A stretch of 32,788 bases of DNA, taken from the NCBI RefSeq assembly GCF_001552155.1, contig NZ_BCQQ01000081.1, positions 1-32,788 of the forward strand. Direction: 5' to 3'. Of the stretch, positions 21,185-28,665 are shown piece by piece (the stretch's first letter is position 1; every line of letters starts with the position of its first letter). The DNA comes from Actinomadura formosensis NBRC 14204 (GTDB taxonomy: Bacteria > Actinomycetota > Actinomycetes > Streptosporangiales > Streptosporangiaceae). The notes beneath the pieces are model-generated. The model was not told the DNA's origin and searched no databases. It saw only the letters and a program-made list of their open reading frames with translations. Position numbers and translations under genes: made by a program.

Positions 21185-22471
21185 GTGTCCACCGACATCC
21201 CCGAAGGCAGGGAGGCCGCCGTCATGAAGCTGGCGGACTCCGACTTCGCAGGCGACCGCCGCGAGCACGACATGAGGTCCGCGGCGCTCGACTACCTGAA
21301 CAAGATCAAGGCCGGGGAGCTGGGCGCGCTGCCCGCCATCCTCGGGCTCATCTCGCTCGTCGTGCTGTTCACCGCGCTGAAGCCGGACACGTTCCTCAGC
21401 AAGGCCAACCTCGCGAACCTGTCCACGCAGGCGATGCCGATCACGATCCTCGCGATGGGGCTCGTGTTCGTCCTGCTGCTGGGCGAGATCGACCTGTCCG
21501 CCGGCGTCGCGAGCGGGCTGTGCGCGGCCGTGCTCGCCAAGCTGATCACCGATGCCGGGCAGCCCTGGTACGTCGCGGTGATCAGCGGCGTGGCGATCGG
21601 CATCGTCATCGGCACCGCCATCGGCTGGCTCGTGTCGGTGCTGCGGATCCCCTCGTTCGTCGTCACGCTGGCGTTCTTCCTCGGCCTGCAGGGCATCACG
21701 CTGCGGCTGATCGGCGAGGGCGGGACGGTGCCCGTCCGCGACGACGTCATCGTGGCGCTGTCCAACACGAACATGCCGATCTGGCTCGGCTGGCTGCTCG
21801 CCGCCCTCTGCACCGCCGGCTACACCGCGACGCAGCTGCTGCGCTGGCGCCGCCAGCGCGTCCGCAACCTGCACTCCAGGCCGCTGCAGTTCGTCCTCGC
21901 CCAGTGCGCCGTCGTCGCGACCGCCCTGCTCGGCTGCACCCATGTGCTCAGCCAGGACCGTGCCGTCAGCCCGCTGGTCTTCCTCGGCGGCATCCCCTGG
22001 GGCGTGCCGCTCGTCGGCGTCCTGCTGATCGTCTGCACGTTCGTGCTCGGCCGCACCGCCTACGGGCGGCACATCTACGCCGTCGGCGGCAACGCCGAGG
22101 CCGCGCGCCGCGCCGGCATCAACGTCACCCGCATCCGGATCTCCGTCTTCATGATCGGATCCGGGCTGGCCGCGATCAGCGGGATCGTGGCCGCGTCCCG
22201 GCTCAACTCGGTCGCCACCGACGCGGGCGGCGGCAACACGCTGCTGTACGCGGTCGGCGCGGCCGTCATCGGCGGGACCAGCCTGTTCGGCGGGCGCGGC
22301 AAGGCCCGCGACGCCGTGCTCGGCGGCCTGGTGATCGCGATCATCGAGAACGGGCTCGGGCTGCTCGGCACCAAGGCCTACCTGAGCTTCCTCATCACCG
22401 GCCTCGTGCTGCTGCTCGCCGCCAGCATGGACGCGCTGGCCAGGCGGCGGCGGTCGGCCGCCGGGCGGTGA
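21185..22471 (+). CDS. XylH-like sugar ABC transporter permease
   Basis: 428 aa, BPD_transp_2 family. After a polar N-terminus (about 1-45) come about ten to twelve membrane helices, with family landmarks GEIDLSAGVASG, the PSFVVTLAFFLGLQG segment, RTAYGRHIYAVGGNAEAARRAGI (the cytosolic loop contacting the ATPase) and GGTSLFGGRGKARDAVLGG near the C-terminus. It forms the translocation channel for the sugar delivered by the XylF-like lipoprotein. GTG 21185 lies 11 bp after the first ATPase stop, with GGGGGAG upstream. The next gene is 146 bp away, the largest gap within the locus. Confidence 0.93.
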   Translation: MSTDIPEGREAAVMKLADSDFAGDRREHDMRSAALDYLNKIKAGELGALPAILGLISLVVLFTALKPDTFLSKANLANLSTQAMPITILAMGLVFVLLLGEIDLSAGVASGLCAAVLAKLITDAGQPWYVAVISGVAIGIVIGTAIGWLVSVLRIPSFVVTLAFFLGLQGITLRLIGEGGTVPVRDDVIVALSNTNMPIWLGWLLAALCTAGYTATQLLRWRRQRVRNLHSRPLQFVLAQCAVVATALLGCTHVLSQDRAVSPLVFLGGIPWGVPLVGVLLIVCTFVLGRTAYGRHIYAVGGNAEAARRAGINVTRIRISVFMIGSGLAAISGIVAASRLNSVATDAGGGNTLLYAVGAAVIGGTSLFGGRGKARDAVLGGLVIAIIENGLGLLGTKAYLSFLITGLVLLLAASMDALARRRRSAAGR

Positions 22472-22550
22472 CACCCGTGCGGGGGGCGGAGGACGGCTGG
22501 GAGCCGGTGGCCCGCACCATCGGCTCTCCGGCCCTGCCGGGGGGCGTGGC

Positions 22551-22559
22551 TGATACGCT
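22551..22559 (+). promoter_or_regulatory. Extended -10 element, possible internal promoter
   Basis: TGATACGCT fits the extended -10 pattern TGnTAnnnT, 58 bp before the second ATPase gene and inside the 146-bp gap after the permease. The -35 is unclear. It could express the second ATPase and the ROK gene independently of the main operon. Confidence 0.35.
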
Positions 22560-22617
22560 CACTGACCACGGCCGCCTGGCGCGCGGCGGCGGCGCGGCAC
22601 GGTGGGAGCCCCTCGGC

Positions 22618-23376
22618 ATGTCAGTGACGCCAGCCCTGGACCTCCGCGGCATCGACAAGAGCTACGGGTCCGTGAAGGTTCTGCACGATGTCGCGTTCTG
22701 CGCCCACCCCGGCGAGGTCACCGCGCTCGTCGGCGACAACGGCGCCGGCAAGACGACCCTCGTCAAGTGCATCGGCGGCATCCATCCCCCCGATCGGGGC
22801 GAGTACCGCTTCGAGGGAAGACCGGTCCGGGTCGGCAGCCCGCGCGACGCCGCCCGCCTCGGGATCGAGATCGTCCACCAGGACCTCGCGCTCTGCGAGA
22901 ACCTCGACATCGTCCAGAACCTCTTCCTCGGCCGCGAGCGGCGCCGCGGCCTCGCCCTCGACGAGGCCGCGATGGAGGAGATGGCGCGCAGCACGCTGTC
23001 CGGCCTCGCCGTCCGCACGATGGGCTCGGTCCGGCAGCGGATCGCGACCCTGTCCGGCGGGCAGCGGCAGACCGTCGCGATCGCCCGCGCCGTCCTGTGG
23101 GACAGCAAGGTCGTCGTGCTGGACGAGCCCGCCGCCGCGCTCGGCGTCGCGCAGACCCAGCAGGTCCTGGAGATCGTCCGGCGGCTCGCCGACAGGGGCC
23201 TGGCCGTCGTGCTGATCTCGCACAACATGAACGACGTCTTCGCCGTCTCCGACCGGATCGCCGCGCTCTACCTCGGCCGGATGGTCGCGCAGGTCAGGAC
23301 GGCCGACGTCACCCACCGGCAGATCGTCGAGCTGATCACCTCCGGTGTCAGCGGAGAGCTGGGGCTACGCCGATGA
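22618..23376 (+). CDS. Second single-domain sugar ABC ATP-binding protein
   Basis: 252 aa, a paralogue of the ATPase at 20388-21173 (about two thirds identical by eye, colinear). Motifs: Walker A GDNGAGKT (39-46), Q-loop Gln88, LSGGQ (145-149), Walker B VVVLDE (165-170) with the catalytic Glu170, and His202. The residue after EP is Ala172, where its paralogue and most relatives have Thr; catalysis should not be lost. It may pair with the first ATPase as a split version of the two-domain XylG/RbsA type, or serve another permease. Start is ATG 22618 with GGTGGGAG 9 nt upstream. Its stop overlaps the ROK start in ATGA. Confidence 0.92.
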   Translation: MSVTPALDLRGIDKSYGSVKVLHDVAFCAHPGEVTALVGDNGAGKTTLVKCIGGIHPPDRGEYRFEGRPVRVGSPRDAARLGIEIVHQDLALCENLDIVQNLFLGRERRRGLALDEAAMEEMARSTLSGLAVRTMGSVRQRIATLSGGQRQTVAIARAVLWDSKVVVLDEPAAALGVAQTQQVLEIVRRLADRGLAVVLISHNMNDVFAVSDRIAALYLGRMVAQVRTADVTHRQIVELITSGVSGELGLRR

Positions 23377-24602
23377 TGAAGGCGGGCCCGTCACAGGAGG
23401 ACATCCGGCGGCACAACCTCGGGACCCTGCTGCGTTTCGTGCACCTGCGCGGCCCCGCGTCGCGGGCGACGCTCGCCGAGTCGCTCGGCCTCAACCGCAG
23501 CACGATCATGGCGCTGACGTCCGACCTCACCGCCGCGGGGCTCGTCCGGGAGGAACTGCCGCGCGGCCCGGGGCGCCGCGCCGGGCGGCCGTCCCTCGTC
23601 GTCCGGCCCGAGTCGACCCGGGTGTACGTGCTGGCGTTCGAGGTCGGCGTCGACCGGCTCGTGGTCGCGCGCGTCGGGCTCGGCGGTGTCGTCCTGGACC
23701 GCCGCGAGGGCGTGCGGGCCCGCGGCTCCGACCCCGCCGAGCTGCTGGGCGTGCTCGTCGCGGGCGCCCGGTCCCTGGTCCGCAAGGCCGAACGCGACGC
23801 CGTCTGCGTGGGCGCCGCGCTGGGGTTCCCCGGCATGGTGCGCCGGTCCGACGACACCATCGTGTTCGGGCCGAACCTCGAGGCCGGCGACCTCCGGCTC
23901 GGTGACGCGCTGTCGCGCCGGCTCGGCCTCGGCATCCCCGTCTCGGTCTGCAACGACGCCAACCTCGGCGCCCTCGCCGAACATGAGCGCGGCGCCGGAG
24001 TGAACTGCGACAACCTCATCTACCTGCACGGTGACGTCGGCGTCGGCGGCGGCATCATCGCGCACGGCCGGCTGCTCGGCGGCGAGGAGGGCTTCGGCGG
24101 CGAGATCGGCCACATGATCGTCAATCCGGGGGGACGGCCCTGCGCGTGCGGCTCCAAAGGCTGCCTGGAGGCGGAGGTGGGGGAGCGGGCCCTGCTGCAC
24201 CACGCCGGCCGCGCGGAGATGCCCGGACAGGCGGGGCGGGACGCGGTCCGCGAGGTGGTGGCGTCCGCCGACGCGGGCGACATCGTGGCGCGGGAGGCGC
24301 TGCACCGCGTCGGCACCTGGCTCGGCCTCGGCGTCGCCAACCTCGTCAACGTGTTCAACCCCGGCATGGTGGTCTTCGGCGGGACGCTCCGCGACATCTA
24401 TCTCGGTGCCGCCGCGCAGATCCGCAGCGTCCTTGCGACCGGCGCGCTCGCCGCGCCCCGAGAAAAGGTCAAGCTCCGCACCACCGCCCTCGGCGACGAC
24501 ACCACGCTCGTGGGCGCGGCCGAGTTCGCCTTCGCGGAGGTCCTGGCCGACCCCGTCCAGGTGCTGGCCCGCCTCAGAGCCCCCGAAGACAGCCCGGTGT
24601 GA
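23373..24602 (+). CDS. ROK family transcriptional repressor, Rok7B7/XylR-like
   Basis: 409 aa. The N-terminal winged helix-turn-helix (about 10-78, with ATLAESLGLNRSTIMALTSDL) binds DNA. The ROK sugar-kinase-like domain follows, with GFPGMVRRSD, CNDANLGALAEHERGAG, and the zinc site GHMIVNPGGRPCACGSKGCLE (His247, Cys257, Cys259, Cys264). In Streptomyces coelicolor a ROK regulator, Rok7B7, lies next to xylFGH and controls it, which fits this context. The likely targets are the GTT-N9-AAC palindromes upstream of 19196. Tandem ATGs at 23373 and 23376 are both possible; the overlap with the ATPase gene implies translational coupling. The last 29 bp overlap the convergent membrane protein gene. Confidence 0.93.
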   Translation: MMKAGPSQEDIRRHNLGTLLRFVHLRGPASRATLAESLGLNRSTIMALTSDLTAAGLVREELPRGPGRRAGRPSLVVRPESTRVYVLAFEVGVDRLVVARVGLGGVVLDRREGVRARGSDPAELLGVLVAGARSLVRKAERDAVCVGAALGFPGMVRRSDDTIVFGPNLEAGDLRLGDALSRRLGLGIPVSVCNDANLGALAEHERGAGVNCDNLIYLHGDVGVGGGIIAHGRLLGGEEGFGGEIGHMIVNPGGRPCACGSKGCLEAEVGERALLHHAGRAEMPGQAGRDAVREVVASADAGDIVAREALHRVGTWLGLGVANLVNVFNPGMVVFGGTLRDIYLGAAAQIRSVLATGALAAPREKVKLRTTALGDDTTLVGAAEFAFAEVLADPVQVLARLRAPEDSPV

Positions 24603-25803
24603 TCGCGTCGCCGCAGCGGCGGATCTCGGGGGTGCGCAGGGGGACCGCGGTATAAGGGGTGACGAACGCGAAGGCCATCATGCCGTCCATCAGGAGGGCG
24701 CCGGCGGTGGTGAGGCGGCCCTTGACGCGGGCTCCCAGGCGGCCGTGTTCGTGGAGGACGCCCCAGGCCATCCAGCCGACCGCGACGACACCCCAGTACG
24801 ACACGAGCCGGTAGAGGCCGACGGCCGCGGCGGCGGGTGACAGCGTCGCGCCGAACGCGACCAGCGACGCGGCCATGCTGCCCTCGATCGCGCCGAGCCC
24901 GCCCGGCAGCAGCGGTAGCACGCTGCCCGCCGCCTGGGCGGCGAAGTAGGCGAGGGCGATGCCGTTCGGCGAAACCTCGATGCCCACCGCGTGCGCCGCC
25001 GACAGCAACGCGAGGATGTCGAACCCCCAGTTCAGCAGGGCGAGTGCGGCGAGTGCCGCCCAGTCGCGGCGGGCCGGGCGCAGGACGTCGCGGACGCCGG
25101 CCACCCGCTCGGCGTGCGGGGCGATCCCGGGGTGGGCGAGCGCGGCGCGGTAGCCCCGGCGCAGCGGCGCGGTCACCAGGGCGCGCAGCGACGGCCGGCG
25201 CAGCACGGGGACGAGTGACACCGCCAGGATCAGCGGCAGGCCCAGCGCGATCAGCGCAGGCCCGCGGGCGTGCGGGTCGGCGAGCAGCGCCAGCAGGCCG
25301 ATCAGCGAGTAGGCGGTCGTGGTGATCACGCCGCCGGCCAGGATCACCGCCGTGGCGAGCTGAGCCGACGCTCCGCCCCGCCGGAACTGGCGGAACGTGT
25401 AGACGATGCTCACCGCCGGGCCCGCGGGCAGCGTGGTGGACAGTGCGTTGCCCGCGTACGTGATCGCGAACGCGCGGCGCAGCGGCATCCGCAGCCCGCC
25501 GATGCGCAGCAGCCGGCGCTGCAGCCGGGCGAACGCGCCCATCGACCCCGCCACGGCCAGGACGACCATGGTGAGCCAGCCGGGATCGGCGTTCGATGCG
25601 GCCGTCCAGATGGCACCGAGGTCGGGAAGCTCGTCCCGGTAGAGGGGGAGGAGGGCGAGGGCCGTCAGGACCAGTGCCCACTGGACGAGCAGGCCCGCCT
25701 TGCGCCGCCACCAGGGGCGCCGGTCCTCCCGCTCGTCATGGGGCGGGAAAGGGGATTCGACGTCGGCGGGGGGATCAGCCGGTGCCGTGACTGTCTCATG
25801 CAT
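24574..25803 (-). CDS. UPF0104/AglD-type flippase-like membrane protein
   Basis: 409 aa. A polar, proline-rich N-terminus (about 1-35) precedes about eight membrane helices. Family features of the lysylphosphatidylglycerol synthetase transmembrane region (LPG_synthase_TM/UPF0104) are seen: RRAFAITYAGNALSTTLPAG, the later VLPLLPGGLGAIEGSM and LYRLVSYWGVV. This family corresponds to the flippase half of MprF and to AglD-like proteins; lipid or lipid-linked sugar translocation is plausible. The start is ATG 25803 with AGGTGA 8 nt upstream; ATG 25833 would add ten residues with a poorer site. Its 3' end overlaps the convergent ROK gene by 29 bp. Confidence 0.88.
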   Translation of the reverse strand: MHETVTAPADPPADVESPFPPHDEREDRRPWWRRKAGLLVQWALVLTALALLPLYRDELPDLGAIWTAASNADPGWLTMVVLAVAGSMGAFARLQRRLLRIGGLRMPLRRAFAITYAGNALSTTLPAGPAVSIVYTFRQFRRGGASAQLATAVILAGGVITTTAYSLIGLLALLADPHARGPALIALGLPLILAVSLVPVLRRPSLRALVTAPLRRGYRAALAHPGIAPHAERVAGVRDVLRPARRDWAALAALALLNWGFDILALLSAAHAVGIEVSPNGIALAYFAAQAAGSVLPLLPGGLGAIEGSMAASLVAFGATLSPAAAAVGLYRLVSYWGVVAVGWMAWGVLHEHGRLGARVKGRLTTAGALLMDGMMAFAFVTPYTAVPLRTPEIRRCGDAITPGCLRGL

Positions 25804-25953
25804 GTCCCGGTCACCTCGCAAGCTAGCCCGCATTGCGCAACCTACGGCCCACCTATGACATTCCCGCCGGTGCGGAAACGAACCGCAAAGGGGCCCGTGT
25901 CACACGCGTCACCGGCGGCCGTGATCGGCTGCCGGCCAGGGGGCTCGCCCCGA

Positions 25954-25978
25954 CGCCCGCACCCGGCCCGTGCGGGCG
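25954..25978 (-). terminator. Hairpin downstream of the acidic small protein gene
   Basis: CGCCCGCAC (25954-25962), a 7-nt loop, GTGCGGGCG (25970-25978): a perfect 9-bp stem beginning 10 bp after the stop at 25989, reading on the minus strand. No T-run. Confidence 0.65.
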
Positions 25979-25988
25979 CCGGATGCGG

Positions 25989-26258
25989 TCAGGGCCGGCG
26001 GGTGGGGTGCACGGCGTCGGCCTCGGCGGGGGTGTCCGGATGCGGCCGATCCCGGTCGCCCGGCCTGGCCGCCTCCTTTTCGTACTCGGTGATGCTCAGT
26101 CCGTCCCGGCTCTGCTCGGGTTCCTCGATGACCAGGTCCTCGGGCGGGTCGGTCACGTACTCCTCGGTCAGGCGGATCTGCTCGTCCTGATCGTCGTCGC
26201 CCATGTGGTCGATGTCCGCGCGGAAGTCGCGGGACTCCCCGGGCTCGCGTGCCCTCAT
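25989..26258 (-). CDS. Acidic small protein, unknown function
   Basis: 89 aa, highly charged and predicted disordered. An Asp/Glu-rich centre (MGDDDQDEQIRLTEEYVTDP, about 19-38) is followed by EDLVIEEPEQ and a Pro/Asp/Arg tail. No domain is recognised. The evidence for a gene is the excellent ribosome-binding site GGGAGGAATCC before ATG 26258, a coding-type third-position GC bias, and a terminator hairpin just past the stop. The long frame extending to 27083 runs antisense through the HAD gene and is rejected. It is divergent from the HAD hydrolase gene. Confidence 0.7.
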   Translation of the reverse strand: MRAREPGESRDFRADIDHMGDDDQDEQIRLTEEYVTDPPEDLVIEEPEQSRDGLSITEYEKEAARPGDRDRPHPDTPAEADAVHPTRRP

Positions 26259-26377
26259 GGATTCCTCCCGGTTTGTCGTGATTTCATGTGATCGGACCGG
26301 TATCCCCGCTGACCCGGCCCCTACTCGCGGACGGCGACGAGCCCGCCGAGGACACCGGCGTACGCCGTCCGGGTGGT

Positions 26378-26383
26378 TACGAT
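26378..26383 (+). promoter_or_regulatory. -10 element of the second HAD gene (leaderless)
   Basis: TACGAT, 7 nt before ATG 26391, matches TAnnnT; no Shine-Dalgarno is present. Transcription would start at the A of the ATG. Confidence 0.55.
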
Positions 26384-26390
26384 CCGGTGC

Positions 26391-27092
26391 ATGGGCGTAC
26401 AAGCTGTGATCTTCGACTGGGGCGGCACGCTGACCCCCTGGCACGACCTCGAACTGGCCGACATGTGGCGCGCGATCTGCTCCGCCCACCTGCCCCCGGA
26501 GACGGTCGAGAGGGCCGCCGCCGCGCTCGCCGACGCCGAGATGGAGCTGTGGCGCCGCGGCACCGAGGAGCACCGCAGCGCCACGCTCGACGAGGTGTTC
26601 GCGATGGCCGGGGTGGAGCCCACCGAGCCGCTCCTCGCGACGCACTTCGAGACCTGGACCCCGCACACCCACACCGACCCCGCCGTCCCCGGCCTGTTCC
26701 ACGCCCTCCGCGAGCGGGGCATCAAGATCGGTGTCCTGTCCAACACCATCTGGTCCCGCGAGTGGCACGAGCGCGTCTTCGTCCGCGACGACGTCCTCGG
26801 CCTGCTCGACGGCGCCGTCTACTCCAGCGAGATCCCCTGGACGAAGCCGCACGCCGAGGCGTTCCGCGCCGCCATGGACGCCGTCGGCGCCACCGACCCC
26901 GAATCCTGCGTGTTCGTCGGCGACCGCCCGTACGACGACATCCACGGCGCCAAGTCCGCCGGCCTGCGCGCCGTCCAGATCTGGCACCAGACCACCCACA
27001 CCTTCGAACGCCCGGGCCTCACGCCCCCGGACGCGCTCATCCACGGACTGGACGAACTGCTTCCGCACGTGGAGCGGTGGCATTCACCGTGA
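26391..27092 (+). CDS. HAD-IA family hydrolase (probable phosphatase)
   Basis: 233 aa, cytosolic. Motif I is IFDWGGTLTP with nucleophile Asp9; the second position is Trp-Gly rather than the usual Asp, as in several HAD-IA groups. Motif II is Ser117 in VLSNTIW, motif III Lys152 in PWTKPHAEAF, and motif IV FVGDRPYDDIHGAK with Asp178 and Asp182/183. A helical cap lies between about 15 and 95. The substrate is unknown; a small phosphorylated metabolite is likely. The start is ATG 26391, supported by a -10-like TACGAT 7 nt upstream; the earlier GTG 26373 lies inside that promoter. The stop overlaps the convergent TRM11-like gene by 9 bp. Confidence 0.9.
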   Translation: MGVQAVIFDWGGTLTPWHDLELADMWRAICSAHLPPETVERAAAALADAEMELWRRGTEEHRSATLDEVFAMAGVEPTEPLLATHFETWTPHTHTDPAVPGLFHALRERGIKIGVLSNTIWSREWHERVFVRDDVLGLLDGAVYSSEIPWTKPHAEAFRAAMDAVGATDPESCVFVGDRPYDDIHGAKSAGLRAVQIWHQTTHTFERPGLTPPDALIHGLDELLPHVERWHSP

Positions 27093-28148
27093 GGGTTTCG
27101 CGGCAACGATCAGGTCGCGGGAGATGGCCTGGTCCACGCGGTGGCGGAAGTCCTGGTAGGCGCCGGAGTCCCGGACTTCGAGCCCGCTGGAGGTGAGGAT
27201 CTCGGCGAGCTGCTCACGGCGGCCGACGAAGGTGTTCCAGGAGATCCCCATCGCGCCGCCCGGACGCAGCAGCCGCGTCCACTCGGGCACGGCGGCCGTC
27301 AGCAGATCGATCGGGCTGCGCGACAACTGCGGCTTCCCCTTGCCGCCGGGCCCCGCGCCCTTGGGACGGCTCCCGTGCTGGACGCCGTACGGAGCGTCGG
27401 TCACGATCAGGTCGAACGAGGCCGGGCGGAAGAACTTCCCGGCCAGCAGCGAGTCGGCGTTCACGACGGTGATCTCCATCGTCTCGCCGCTCTTGTAACG
27501 CTCCTTGGACGCGCCGAGCGTGACGTGGAGACGGCGCCCGAGGACCGCCTTCTCCCGGCGGACGCTGGTGATCTCGGCCTGGTGCTTGACCCGGTTGTTC
27601 TTCAGCCAGGTCTTGATGAAGGCCGAGTAGGCGTCGAAGTCCTTGCCGTCGATATCGATCCCCGCGGCGTCCAGCCCGTACATCATGGCCTGGTTGAGGG
27701 TCGTGCCCCGTCCGCACATGGGGTCGAGGACGCGGGGACGGCCGGTCACCAGGTCCATAGGCGAATCGGTCGCCATCGCGGTGACGTTCAGCAGCAGCTT
27801 GGTGAAGTACTCGTTCGTCTTGCCGGAGTACTTCTGGATGGTCAGCAGGTCGCTGCCGAACACGTCGAGGGGCTGGAGCAAGACCGGACGGAGCAGCCCG
27901 TCCTCGATCTGGAACAGCGCGTAGAGCGACGACAGGTTCGACAGAAGGCGCACATCCTGGTCCGACAGGTCGTCGGCGGAGAACGTCACGTACGGGACGC
28001 CGCCGATGGCGGTCTCCTGAATGTCGCCGACGCGTCCGCCGAGGGCCTGTTCGCTGAACACCGTCAGCTCGGCCTTCACCAGGCGGGAGGCGGCCTGGGC
28101 ATAGACGCGGTTGTGCGAGGGGGAGACGAGGAGGCCGTACGCGGTCAT
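27084..28148 (-). CDS. TRM11-family SAM-dependent RNA methyltransferase-like protein
   Basis: 354 aa. A THUMP-like N-terminal region (about 1-100) precedes a Rossmann methyltransferase domain with motif I RVLDPMCGRGTTLNQA (SAM binding, about 139-154), acidic AGIDID (about 162-167), and the catalytic motif IV TDAPYG (250-255, a D-x-P-Y variant of the N6/N2 methyltransferase NPPY). This order is typical of Trm11-like tRNA guanosine methyltransferases; tRNA N2-guanosine modification is the likely role but not proven. A basic Gly/Lys-rich loop (SRPKGAGPGGKGKP) follows motif IV. The start is ATG 28148. A strong terminator separates it from the upstream coiled-coil gene, so it has its own promoter. 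Confidence 0.88.
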   Translation of the reverse strand: MTAYGLLVSPSHNRVYAQAASRLVKAELTVFSEQALGGRVGDIQETAIGGVPYVTFSADDLSDQDVRLLSNLSSLYALFQIEDGLLRPVLLQPLDVFGSDLLTIQKYSGKTNEYFTKLLLNVTAMATDSPMDLVTGRPRVLDPMCGRGTTLNQAMMYGLDAAGIDIDGKDFDAYSAFIKTWLKNNRVKHQAEITSVRREKAVLGRRLHVTLGASKERYKSGETMEITVVNADSLLAGKFFRPASFDLIVTDAPYGVQHGSRPKGAGPGGKGKPQLSRSPIDLLTAAVPEWTRLLRPGGAMGISWNTFVGRREQLAEILTSSGLEVRDSGAYQDFRHRVDQAISRDLIVAAKPSR

Positions 28149-28174
28149 CTGGCGAACTCTACTGGTGACAAGAG

Positions 28175-28209
28175 GGGGACCGCCGGGACCGGTGGACCCG
28201 GCGGTCCCC
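28175..28209 (-). terminator. Strong terminator hairpin after the coiled-coil gene
   Basis: GGGGACCGCCGGG (28175-28187), a 9-nt loop, CCCGGCGGTCCCC (28197-28209): a perfect 13-bp stem. On the minus strand it is followed by CTCTTGT, a modest T-containing tail. Confidence 0.8.
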
Positions 28210-28239
28210 GCACGGCCCTTGGGCGGGCCGTTCCTCCTC

Positions 28240-28271
28240 TGTCAGGCCGCGCGGGTGTCAGGCCGCGTGGG
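28240..28271. repeat. Tandem 16-bp direct repeat at the 3' end of the coiled-coil gene
   Basis: TGTCAGGCCGCGCGGG followed immediately by TGTCAGGCCGCGTGGG, one mismatch. The second copy contains the last codons and stop (TCA read in reverse) of the minus-strand gene; the first copy would encode the same ending again. Confidence 0.75.
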
Positions 28272-28569
28272 CGGGACGGTTCGGCCCGTCCCCGGCGGGG
28301 AGCTCTGCCCTGGCCCGGCCTTCCACCGCCGGCGGGACCTCCGCGGCCGGAAGGTCCGGCAGGTGCCGCGCGGCGGCGTTCAGCAACTCGGCCACCCGGC
28401 TCTTGAGGCTGGCGAGGTCGGCGCGCGCCACGTCCGCCTGCGCCTGCGCCCTGCGCGCCTGGCGCCGTGCGGCGTCACGCTCGGCCGCGAGCCGGTCGAG
28501 CTGTTCGCGGTAGGTGTCCCGCAGCTCGTCGAGGGCGCTGCGCCCGCCGTCCTGCGGAGTGGTGGTCAC
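28258..28569 (-). CDS. Small coiled-coil protein, unknown function
   Basis: 103 aa, cytosolic. A continuous heptad-rich helix spans about 10-72 (LDELRDTYREQLDRLAAERD and onward, ending LKSRVAELLNAAARHL), with many Ala, Arg and Gln residues. A Pro/Ala-rich tail follows. No enzymatic motif. GTG 28569 is preceded by GGAGGAG at a 7-nt spacing, a strong site, so the longer frame to 28626 is rejected. A 13-bp terminator hairpin follows the gene. A 16-bp tandem duplication spans its stop codon. Confidence 0.75.
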   Translation of the reverse strand: MTTTPQDGGRSALDELRDTYREQLDRLAAERDAARRQARRAQAQADVARADLASLKSRVAELLNAAARHLPDLPAAEVPPAVEGRARAELPAGDGPNRPAHAA

Positions 28570-28665
28570 GTTTGGGCTCCTCCCCCGAGTGGTCCCTGTG
28601 GGTAGTCCCTGCACCACCGGGACCAACGCGATCGATCGGGCGCATTGTTCCCATCGTGCGGAAGA

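Noticed and set aside
21044..22474. 476-aa minus-strand frame opposite the permease
   Set aside because: Asp/His/Gln/Arg-rich shadow of the XylH-like gene.
23345..23905. Alternative frame ORF at the ROK start
   Set aside because: Arg/Pro-rich shadow; the ROK frame carries the wHTH and zinc motifs.
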